From Halichondria panicea (taxonomy: Eukaryota; Porifera; Demospongiae; Suberitida; Halichondriidae): DNA of 64,000 nucleotides. The stretch spans positions 3,140,800 through 3,204,799 of the forward strand of contig NC_087388.1 in assembly GCF_963675165.1 (NCBI RefSeq), read 5' to 3'. Made by a program: the position numbers and the translations under genes. Under the pieces are notes generated by a model. It did not search any database. It saw only the letters and a list, made by a program, of their open reading frames with translations, and had not been told where the DNA came from. Shown in pieces: positions 34,026 through 44,025 of the stretch; the stretch's first letter is position 1; every line of letters begins with the position of its first letter.

Positions 34026-35350
34026 TAACTATAATTATAGTTGTGATACCACTTTTTTTTACCTGTATACTAAAAAAACAAATGAGGATACTGCATACAC
34101 TGTGTTCTCCATTCATTTAACTCGGAGAACGTCTTTTTACATTGAAATGAATCAACAGGGTGAAGCTGTTCACTTAAAATTAATTATAGTGCATAAGTAG
34201 AGAAGAGTATACCTCTTGCGCAATTATTATTAAGATCAGTGCCATAAATAGTATAATTAATGAAGTGCCTTGTCATTGTGAAATGGCATCATCAATGCAG
34301 CTCTTGAATTATATCTTATACGTAGAGTATGATAACATCGTTGCCATGGCTACTGGCATGTTGTGTGCGTTACCTGTGACCAGAATGCAGCCTCCAATAC
34401 ACAATTTCATGACCCCATCTTAGTAAAAGAAAGCTCTAGTTATAGTATTTTAGAGCTGCTTTCATGTATTTTGTACTTATGAATGATTAATTTTCTCCAT
34501 TTTTCAGCATTTTTATCATGTAATCTGAGCTAGAATGACCTCATACCAATACTAACCTTTTTTCTATTAGATATCACATTGAAGTAGTATTGGAGGCTGC
34601 ATTTCCAGTCATTATTGGTCACAGCTAACGCACACAACAAGATAGTAACCATGGTAATAGTGTTATCAAATTAATGGTATTTATGTCCACAATACATTTT
34701 GGGTGAAAAAAGGTAAAATAAATCTGAGTTGTATACAGTACACTTCATCTTCAATTTAATGCTGTTTTGCTAAAAAGCTACCTGAGGAGTCCTTTTCAGA
34801 AAAAGCAGTAACGTCTGCATTGTTACGTACCTCGTACAAACTACACTGTTACGAACCTCATAACAGGATCCAGGACATCAAGTGGTCCACTCCCCCAAAA
34901 GTGTGGTTTTGGAAGTGCAGCCCTACCCCCGATGACTTGGGCCATTAGTGAAGGAGACTGATCACGACTAGTTGAACAACTAGAAAACCAACAACCCTAA
35001 AGGACAGGGTGGGTGGGAAAAAATGATTGAAGCAGCTACTCCACTCTCGGTACGATATTAGACAGGTGGCCTAATATGCCGACCCCCCTTTGCTACATTT
35101 AATTCCATTAAACGTCTGCATTGTTACGTACCTCATACAAACTACACTGTTACGAACTCGTGCTGAGCTGGAAGCCCCACCCCCGATGACTTAGGTCATA
35201 AAAGGGTTGGACAGGAGAGGAGACCTTCACCCACACAGCGGGTGCCCACCCCAACATGTCGCCAACCCATCACACACCGAATTAAAATAATATCGCAGAA
35301 AACACAGCTACAGGGCATAATAATAACAATCAAATTAATTAAGCATCTCC
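34026..35350. other. Region 3' of RANBP9: inverted and direct repeats
   Basis: A foldback pair lies at 34331-34400 and 34587-34667 (ATAACATCGTTGCCATGG.. to GCAGCCTCCAATAC and inverse). A direct repeat of about 47 bp (AACGTCTGCATTGTTACG onward) occurs at 34811 and 35112. Each copy is followed by a CCC.ACCCCCGATGACTT block. A possible poly(A) signal AATAAA lies near 34719. No gene is supported. Confidence 0.5.
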
Positions 35351-35835
35351 TACCTATCCAACATTAGCTAGTCCGAAGCTATTATCAACGAGAGTTGCAT
35401 AATGGAGATACGCCGCACTCTCCAGGGTCTAAGTTGTCGTCGCACTGATCCTGAAACTGTGGCTGCAGTGGCCTGATCGACACCAGCCAAAGGGCCCTCT
35501 CCACGAACGGAGGTGAGCTTTAACGCACCTACCTGCATGCTGATGATCCACGAGCACACAAACGGGTCCGTCTTCGATGATTTGGTGTGCACCTCGATCA
35601 CCGAGGAGTGGTCGAAAGACGTAGCCCCGCAGGAATACTTTTAAGTGTTGTACGCAAGCTTTGACTCTTGGCTATGTTTTTTGCGTCGACGCTGCTAATT
35701 CAAATAGAGGCCCTCCAAGTTGGGGCAGTTCAGTTGGGCCGAACCAGTTCTTCCGAGATTGGTGACAGAACACGGGCCGCCAACGGACACACCTGGAAAA
35801 ATAGACCGTGACAAGCTTCCGCGAACAGAAAAATG

Positions 35836-36020
35836 TTATAGTGGGAAAGTCTTACTGGTACCAGAGTTTAAAATCGCCACCATCGCGGCGTTATCACAGA
35901 AGCACTGAACTGCTCCCCCACAGAGCACAAGCACCGTAATGTTGCTTGTAATGTGGATCAAGAAACCACTCCTGGTGCGACGTGAAAGCACATCTGAAGT
36001 GAGGATGACATCCGGGCGTA
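35836..36020 (-). pseudogene. RNase H-like fragment of a retroelement (DIRS-type?)
   Basis: On - the frame includes ITSNITVLVLCGG and CDNAAMVAILNSGTSK. The CDN.A.V.ILN.G.S pattern is typical of the RNase H region that follows reverse transcriptase in DIRS-like and some gypsy-like elements. The frame then breaks and no reverse transcriptase was found beside it. Family placement rests on this one motif. Confidence 0.45.
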
Positions 36021-36637
36021 GTGCAAACAAATACCCGATTGAGACGAATATGATGGAAAAGTTCTTTTGCATAGGTCGAGGTACTTTACAAGCGTGTTGT
36101 AGGTGGCCAAGCAGATCCCGTTTTGTGCAGACCGTTTCATCAACAATTGCAACTGTAGTCTTGCCAGCTTATGTGCTGGGTGTCCGTATCAATCAGGTTC
36201 ACCAGGGCTGTCGACGGTCCTTCCGTCTTGTGTGGCATTCCCACTTCCTCGCATATCCCACTTCCTCACATAGCGCCCCTGCACATTCCGGTCCCATTGT
36301 GGCCGTCGGCTAGGGCTGTTGGGCGCGGACCGTTGCCTCCCATACCATTCCTAGCACAGGCATATCCATCTTCGCTATGGATCACATCAACTGCACCCCC
36401 CACTGGGTGTGAGAGGTTGGCTCGACGATGGCAGACTCTCGACATGGACTCCCACTTGCCCGCTCTGAGGGGGTTGTGGGGAACAGGCTCCAGGGTATAC
36501 GAGTAACGACCTTGTATCCATGTACCTACGGAAATAACCGTGACGTACTTGCTGTAAGAACATATGTAACCCGATGAACTATGAACTATGAACTGATTAT
36601 GTAAGTGAACATGTGCTAGTGATAATAATTATTATTA

Positions 36638-37150
36638 TTGAGTGCTATGGATTGGCAGTTGATCAACTTGGACATGCAACTAAACAATACTGATATTCAT
36701 GATGGTCTTTCGAACCAGCGACCTACGTTGATCTCGACACAGACAGAGGAACTGACTTCCATGCATGGCACCAACAATGGCTGGCCTCTTACTGCACCAA
36801 AACCTCCAAGCCCAAGCCCTGCAGCTCTCGACAATTTGGGATTAAAAATCACATACAACACATGTCAACCGTCAATGAGGTTCGCACTAATGCCACACCC
36901 ACATGCCCTGGACGTGGGAACAACTTCCACGATGGAGGGAGAAAAAACTGCTAGAAGATTGAAACCCCCCACTGGCACTCGATCAGTTTCCATTCCTATC
37001 ACTGTCTCGAACATTGATACCATCAGGATCAACATTCAGGCAAAAACAGCAATTTGCTGTTTGTCAAAGACCTAGGTGAACATATCGACAACCTTGCGTA
37101 CTCACCGTTAACGGAACTACCCTCAACCCTATCGGCAAAATCACTTTTTG
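36638..37150 (+). pseudogene. Possible gag-like fragment, copy 1
   Basis: Pieces in changing frames read TYVDLDTDRGTDFHAWHQQW (clearest in copy 2, about 47010-47070) and LFVKDLGEHIDN. The pattern of a short acidic lead followed by DFHAW.QQW resembles gag-like proteins of invertebrate retroelements that I recall only in general terms. No zinc knuckle is seen. It could be another mobile-element protein. Confidence 0.3.
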
Positions 37151-37969
37151 ACGTCCACATCTACTTGTTTGAGGCGTTTGCAGAGCTTAGCCCAATCATC
37201 TCTCAAAGAGAGGCGTGCTGGATTTCTGACCTACGGTATGTTGTATGCACAGTGTAAACTGTTTTACTGTGAGGAAGCTCATTTGAATTCACTTAGGAAC
37301 ACTTGGAGGTCTGTGGAAATAAAAAACCCTTCACCTGTTAGCTGTATTCAACGTTGTGTAATGTACCCACGTAGGTTGCAGCAAACGAATCATTGCAATT
37401 GAAAGTGATAGTGACATTGAAGGAGGGAGGCGATTCGACAGAGTAAGGAAAGTATACTGCCACCACAACAACTTTCGTGTAGCTTCCCCAAATAATTATG
37501 GTCAGGCTTCAATTGACAGGGGAGAGGGGGGGGGGGGTAAAAAGCCACATTTCATACAAAATATATTATGGTGGATATTCATGTGTGCACAAAGGGTATG
37601 CTCACATTTTTGCTTCTGATATCGCAGAACTGCAATTTAATATCGACAGGGCACGCCTACAGCAAAATGCTATTTCCTACAACCAAAACGTTAGCCGATT
37701 GTTCGTTCATTACAGAGACTCCTGAGGCCAGGCAGGCAACGAGACAGACAGAGGCACACACAGCAGAGAGATGTGAATCCAGATATGCCTCTATTTGAAC
37801 AATCTGCTGTTCAATTCAAGAAGCAAAACTTTCAACAGCTGCACTTCAAGGTTATAATGTGCTTGCTGCAAGCGAATCTACTCGGACACTATAACACTAC
37901 GTACTGGCACCACAATGTGTATTTTAAACTAACGGCGTGCACATTAATTTTTAATTTTTTAAAAATGTA

Positions 37970-38790
37970 GGGTCTCACACAAGTTGAAGAGATGAATCTA
38001 TCGATTAGGCCACCTACCACCACTGCCAGAAGATTTGGATGTGTTAGTGGTGCGAAAGGACATCCCTCTGTTATACTTTCTACTAGCCGAAGATGGTGAC
38101 TTAGCAAACACTTCACATTATATGGAGCCCACTTGTCCACATCATTCCTAAGCAAAGAATGGAGCAAGAAATCAGTCGATTCAAGATTTGCAAAGTCCTA
38201 CGATCGATATTTCAGCATGGCATTCCCCAACTTGTTTCCCACTGAGAACGCAAGTAACCATCGGAAATTATTTCACCCACCGGTTTTTGCTCGTCTTCAA
38301 GCCGGTAGAATTACATTTAGCAGCACTCAGGTGACGGCAGGGGATGAGGAAGGGAATGAGAGCCGACAGAGTACTTCGTGGCACCAGACAATTCTGGTTC
38401 AGAGAGCTCATCAGTATGGTTGACACTCGTTCTTCGACAACTTGGTCACAACCACCACCTCCCACCACCTCCAGTCACTACCACCACCTCCAGTCAAACA
38501 ATAACATGCCAGGAGACATCTGAAGCTCGTCATTGCAAACAATTTGGTTGTGATAGTCACAGAAGATGATATGATCGACAGCTAATGTGGACATGCAGTT
38601 CATCATTTCCAGACTGACTACTGCACAAAGTACGACCGTCAAAGATACCAGGATAGTGAGAGGCCTCAAAGATGGAAACAAGTTCCTCAAAACTGCAGCC
38701 TATACCACATTAACTACTACAACACCGCCTAACAAGAGGAGGAAGGTCATTACACGATCATTCTACCCCAAGTACGGGCTTAAAGTATTA
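37970..38790 (+). pseudogene. Helitron-like N-terminal region, degenerate, copy 1
   Basis: Pieces in shifting frames follow the order of Helitron polyproteins: DVLVVRKDIPLLYFLLAEDG, then SAWHSPTCFPLRTQVTIGNYF (a worn form of the F..LFP...G...V.NYF region), RGTRQFWFRELISMVDT, and finally ANVDMQFIISR with DYCTKY in another frame. That last block is the Helitron Rep-proximal motif. At least four frameshifts and a deletion separate the pieces. No HUH Rep tyrosines or helicase motifs are found downstream. Confidence 0.55.
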
Positions 38791-38999
38791 CTCTTTTCAG
38801 GTCAGTTGTCTTTGGCCACATTGTTGCTATTTAATAACTCGAGGTACTTTTAACAGTGACCATCTCAAACTTAGTGCTTCTGGACCAGTGATAACTCCTC
38901 CAACCACACTGTTACACTGTCAACGCCTACTATGGTCGGAGCTAACTTGGTCATGACTGGTAGAGTGCCACAACTCAGGTGTACCCTAGTGAAAAATCT

Positions 39000-40054
39000 A
39001 ACTTAGACCTCACGTGAACTGGTAAGGTTTATTGTGATTGTGTAAGAGATCTAAAGGTATGGTGTACCCTGAAAAATCCCAGAATGGGTTCTTTCAAAGA
39101 AAGTACAAGATGTCTAAGTCTTGGCTAATCAAATGAATTCTAGTACCTGAATGCATAAATGGTTCACAGGAACATACTCCATGCATGCAGCATGCATGGA
39201 GTGACAACAATTGGTGAAACAGTGTCAGACCATAAAAATAAATCGAGGTGGTCTGACACGATCATGCTATATACCTCACATATAATTATGGCTGTCATAA
39301 TTATGAATGCTTATACTGCACATGCAGTATGCAATCTGAGCAAGCTGCTGCTATTAAATTTTGTGTGGGTTGGAAAAAATGTTATGATTATAGTCTACTG
39401 ATCAGGTCAAAGTATAGATCTGCATGCTCTCATTTTTAGTATTTCATATTCATGACATGTCTGAGCCCAAACAAGACTACGAGGTGATGAGGTATCTGCT
39501 AATAGCAGCAAGAATGATGGAGCAAGCATATATGCCACAAACCATGTATGTATAATTTAATTATGGCTTGCACAACCCTGATGGTATGATTGCTTCATGC
39601 AGCCTCCCTAACCCCCCCTCCGAGTCCAGCAGCCGCAAATTTGTAAAGTACGTATTTAATTTATAAATAATTAAGTGCCTATATATAGTTGTCCACAAGA
39701 GCTATATAGTAGGATACGCTATAACTGTAATCATGGTTCACAGAATTAGACGACGATGATGGACCCATAGCGTCTCGGACAAGATCCAAACGTAACAATT
39801 AACAGTACATCCATAGCGTTCTGGACAAGATCCAAACAAATAATTAACTATCTCACTATCGTACCCCTGTATGCTGTAATACGTATTATGGAATGGATAA
39901 GCTATTTGAACAGTTCAAAGTTCTCGTTTAAGGATACTACAATTATTATTGTAGTAATTATGGTTACTGTGTAGCCCAAGGTACAAGGTGTTATATCCAT
40001 GCACATGACTCTCACATGTCCATTGAATGAACACAAGGGAACAAAGGAACAAAA
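39000..40054. other. Spacer between composite copy 1 and the small + gene
   Basis: AT-rich. It holds an inverted pair GTGTCAGACCA.AA..AAAT with GGTGGTCTGACAC (about 39222-39258) and a 34-bp imperfect repeat, CCATAGCGT.T.GGACAAGATCCAAAC (about 39766 and 39811). No coding region is supported. Confidence 0.4.
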
Positions 40055-40358
40055 ATGGCACATGCAAGTGAAGAGAACGATCAGGTAAACTTTTAAATAT
40101 TTCTATTAGTATGGTAATCATTTTGATTATAATTATTAGGAATATTATGAGCTTGAGGAGCCAGAAGTTGTGCCAAGCAACGTACTAACATTTAAATATG
40201 AACACGGACAAGTTTTTTTTTTGGTTTTAATGACAGACAGTAGTGTGCGTTTTTTTCATGACACACATTTGTATCATATTGCTCCATATCTGATCCCAGA
40301 ATGCCTTCGTTTGCACATAAACTTGCAGTCACACATGTTTGATCACCCAAAATATTAA
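40055..40358 (+). CDS. Small two-exon gene of unknown function
   Basis: Exon 1 (40055-40084) encodes MAHASEENDQ and ends at GTAAAC. Exon 2 (40140-40358, after TTATTAG) continues in frame EYYELEEPEVVPSNVLTFKY, then a hydrophobic stretch FFLVLMTDSSVRFFHD, and stops at TAA 40358. The product is 82 residues with an acidic N-terminus. The in-frame splice and clean ATG support a real gene, but I do not recognise the family. It is tail to tail with the transposase, whose stop lies 94 bp away at 40452, which suggests the two share one element. Confidence 0.45.
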
Positions 40359-40451
40359 TGACACTCATAATAATTTGGAATTTTGACTACATATGAGAAC
40401 GATGAGGAGTTAGCTTCAACAAGTATACACTTACACACAATCGATTCTAAT

Positions 40452-43400
40452 CTAACAACTACAATAGTAGATGTTTGACTTCTCTTGATTTGAACAATAA
40501 AAGCACCCAGTAGACTGGTAGTTTTGAAGAATGGCTCTACCAGAAACACCAGCTGTTTGAAGGAGGGAACCAGAGGGTGAGAATAGCTTGATAGCTGCGA
40601 GTGTACACGAGGGCACGATGTAAAATTGCTCAATTCTGCCATATTGTTCCTTTCCATTACACCGAAATGAGCAAATTGTGCTGTCTCTCTTCGCATCAAC
40701 GTGTCCATAGTTCTGAGAATGAAGTATCATTCCTTTGTAGTAAATTCGATTGAAGCTACGTACTTCTCTGGGGCTATTGCCAGTTACTTCTTGTATCTTT
40801 TGACACATTTCTTCCGCGACAGTAAGGCAGTAAATATCACCTAGAACATAGCACCCAGGAAACAATGTGTGACCTAGTTTGTTCTGTGGAGAAGCATATG
40901 CATTCAAGAATGACAGCACTCGCTCTGATTCCAAAGTTGCTATGTCATCTTGTAAAGAATCTAATGTATTGTTGAGATTAAGAGAGAAGAGAAGTTGGTC
41001 AGCAATTTTGTGCGTTGAGTGAATGTGTCCCATCAGAAACCCATTCTTATGCTCAAATCCGAAAGCGGAGAAAGTCCAGAGTGGGCCCCATTGTCTAGTG
41101 TGTTCACCTAAGTGGAGCAAAAGATGCGAGTTGAGAGTGCAGTCTTTCTCATTATAGAGCTCAGGGAGGAGAGCCACGAAATCTCTGAGAATAACTTCAG
41201 CAGCATCTATTTGTGACGATGTAAGCTTGGGTTGGAGTAGCATGTGCATAGAACAAACTAAAAGAGCGAAGTGATGGATGTACAGTGGTGGAAGAAAGGT
41301 CAGAAGGAGAGGAAGGGAGTAAAAGAGGAGCCAGGAACGGTATTCACTAGCTTTCCAAAAATTTCTATGCTGTTGAATAGCTCTGGTGAAGTCGTGAGGA
41401 GGATGTTGAACAGTAAAACTGGCATCAATTCTGTCAATAAGCTTCTTGTTGAGATAATAAGGTGTGTGAGTGGAATTAACCCACTTATCCATCACTTATC
41501 CATAAAGCGTTTGACCACCCCTTCAAGCACACAATGCATATAATCAATAGGTGATCCCGAAGCCAGGTCCACAAGAGAAGCTAAAACAGTCGATCCCTTG
41601 ATTCCATTTACAATTTTCCCTTCTCTGTCAGCTTCAGCCCCATCTGCTTTCATCGATCGCGTAGTTCTTAACGTATACTCAGTTCCAGGAGGATAAGTTT
41701 GTGTTTTCTCTCCTGGATGTAAACATGAAGCACAGCCATTCTTCCCATTAAATTGATGCATATTTAAGATAGGAGCTTTAGCAACCAAATCAAACACACC
41801 AAAGAGAGTTGGTACCATCTGGAGTCTTGACAGTAAGACCAGTTGAATTAACTTTTTGCAACATCTGCTCAAAATAACGCAAGAAAAGTGGCATAGGGGG
41901 TTTCGATTTGGCAACCCAGATCAGACATGTAATGATGTTTCGCTTCAGCATTCGCAGTTGTGGAGGTAGCGCAATATAGATTGGCCAAATGGTGAGACGG
42001 GAAGACTTAAATGGGGTTACTCCATCAGTATTAAAAACAATCCCAATCACTCCTTGTGTTGTGTAATGATCAGATTTTATCTTCTCCCAATTATCTGTGT
42101 AGTATATAATTATATAGCAGTCATGTATGCAATAATACGAAAGCATTTACATTCAATGGTTCTTTGAAGTGCTTGTTCTGGTGGGATTAGGATCAGGCTG
42201 TTTGGTTCAGAACGCGAACAGCTTCCAGAAGAGCACTTTCGATTCCTCTGAAGTTCTATACCGCAAGAACGACAAAACTCAACTCTTGAATGGAGACTGC
42301 TGAATTGGTTTGCGAACTTGACGAGTTGGTACTTTGTGGCTCGATAGGGACAGAGTTTGGCTCTTCAGATTCTTCTTCGAAGTCATCATCAGTTCATAAT
42401 CATGAGCATGCATGCATGCATACTGCTCTATAGTATTGTGGTTTAAGTTGTGGGTTACACATGAAAAAAGTTAATTGTGCTAGCTGGGCTCTTTTTTGAA
42501 TCAAGCACATATGAGCCAAAGCCTATAATGCCAGAACTAACACAAGGTAAGTCCACATACTAATAAATTATGCACATGCATCTACTAATATATATTTCTC
42601 ACATACATTATTTGAAGATCCTAACGAACAATCTAGCTCTGACGCATCGTCAGACGCAGGCTCAGAATCTCTTTTTTCCAATGGTTCGGATGTAAGTGAT
42701 GTAATTTACTATGTATGACAGAAATAATTATAATTATTTTAAGAAGAAGTTGGTGATGACCTAAGTGATGAGGTATGTTTTCCAAGTTTTACGCGCAAAG
42801 ACGTATATAGATCTAACTATAATTATTGTATATAATAGGAAGAAGCTGATGAACCTTTCCCCAAGAATTTTCCCCAAGAATTTACTTGGATTCCAAATAA
42901 TACTGGGGGAAGGTCTATACTATGATGTAGAGTATAGCGATCATAGTGTTCATACTATGAACTTCATTGACTTGACGATTCATTTTATTTACAATGTGTA
43001 ATGCACTTAATGCTGTACATACTTGAAAATGTGTAATGATGTCGGACGCAATATTGATAATTATAATCGACTTACTCGTCACTATGTGCTTGATCTTGAT
43101 CACTCATGTCGTCATTGCCACTCACTCCAGATCGATAATTATAATCGACTTACTCGTCACTATGTGCTTGATCTTGATCACTCATGTCGTCATTGCCACT
43201 CACTCCAGATCGATCTTCGTTCATATCACTCATTCCGTCCTCTCCTCCGTTCATATCACCCATTCCATCATTTCCTCCAGTCGTATCACTAGTACTCACT
43301 CCATCATTACTGTCATCGCCACTCGCTTCTCGATCAGTCGTATCACTAGTACTCACTCCATCATTGCTGTCATCGCCACTTATTCTTCTGTTCATATCAC

Positions 43401-43601
43401 TGCATAATTTTAATTATGAATGGATGGAGGGGGTGTTCTAAAACAGTGTGTAACTGTATGAGTATACATAGACAATCATTATTATTGATCATGCATGTAT
43501 ATATACCTGGAAACAGCTGTTCGGTTCTTTCTCCATTTAGTTGTCTTGGGTATAGGTTGTGATGGATCCAGCAGGTACCTCTTGTATGGTCCTCTGTTCA
43601 T
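40452..43601 (-). CDS. CACTA/Tnp2-like transposase, multi-exon, frame-broken
   Basis: The start ATG at 43601 opens MNRGPYKRYLLDPSQPIPKT. Exon 43601-43507 splices in frame to 43399-43154, an acidic serine/aspartate repeat region. Further exons near 42400-42150 carry a zinc-type motif (CRSCGIELQRNRKC). 42094-41492 has VIGIVFNTDGVTPFKSS, LPPQLRMLKRNI and FDLVAKAPILNMHQFNGKNG followed by CASCLHPGE, the Tnp2-type core. 41491-40452 has HCVLEGV, LLLHLGEHTRQWGP and FGFEHKNGFL. These are features of EnSpm/CACTA-type transposases. Two breaks are visible: a one-base shift near 41800, and an 11-bp tandem duplication at 41482-41503 that puts a stop into DYMHCVLEGVVKRFMDK. The element is probably inactive here. 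Confidence 0.72.
42505..42925 (+). CDS. Acidic + exons inside the transposase gene (unknown)
   Basis: Several short + segments have good splice borders. One of about 40 nt ends at 42545 before GTAAGT. Another runs from about 42617 (DPNEQSSSDASSDAGSES..) and ends before GTAAGT near 42690. A third is about 42745-42772 (EEVGDDLSDE, then GTATGT). The last starts at about 42839 (EEADEPFPKNFPQEFTWIP) and stops at TGA near 42925. The product would be acidic and short. The last piece has a 13-bp tandem duplication (42857-42882). The start is not identified and the family is unknown. It could be the N-terminal part of another transposase or a regulatory protein of this element. Confidence 0.3.
43056..43211. 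repeat. 78-bp perfect-looking tandem duplication
   Basis: The unit GATAATTATAATCGACTTAC...CTCCAGATC occupies 43056-43133 and again 43134-43211. It duplicates the end of the transposase acidic exon together with its splice donor. Confidence 0.85.
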
Positions 43602-44025
43602 TTTGTGGGTGATCGAGCTATTTTAGTATAGCTGCATGTAGCTATAGTTCACTATTAAAGCACATGTATACAAAGTGAACATTTTCGCGCAGTTGTAGTA
43701 TGCGCACCTTTCGAAACATTTCATTGGACAGGACAATTTTTTAGCACTTTCCTAGCACATGTTTCAACTTGCTCCAACATGCCACCAAAGAGATCTAGGA
43801 AACCTACTACAAGGTACAACCAGGACAATACTAGTGATCTACTCTCAGAGAAAATCCTCACCAGTAAGTGTTTCTACTATATCAAATGACAGCTAGCTAG
43901 CTATATATAGATCGATCGATCTACGTGTCTATTCGATCCTATATTAATCCTAATAATAATATAATTATAGCTGCATGTATACATGCATATAACTATATAT
44001 ACATTTACTATACCTGTTACAGAAA

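Larger units (their letters stand above)
36021..38985 (+). mobile_element. Composite repeat, copy 1 (gag-like plus Helitron-like remnants)
   Basis: This block reappears at 46320-49252. In order it holds a GC-rich part with no recognised coding (36021-36520), a gag-like piece (36638-37075), an alanine/arginine-rich Helitron-type piece (about 37700-37830: TPEARQATRQTEA, then MPLFEQSAVQ), and a Helitron N-terminal region (37970-38760). All frames are interrupted. The two copies differ far more by insertions and deletions than by substitutions. Its outer termini were not identified. Confidence 0.7.

Noticed and set aside
36171..36506. 111-codon frame on + in composite copy 1
   Set aside because: The same DNA in copy 2 does not keep this frame; it is proline- and leucine-rich as expected from GC-rich repeat DNA.
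43036..43407. 123-codon frame on +, histidine/serine/isoleucine-rich
   Set aside because: It is the antisense shadow of the acidic repeat exon of the transposase and of its 78-bp duplication.
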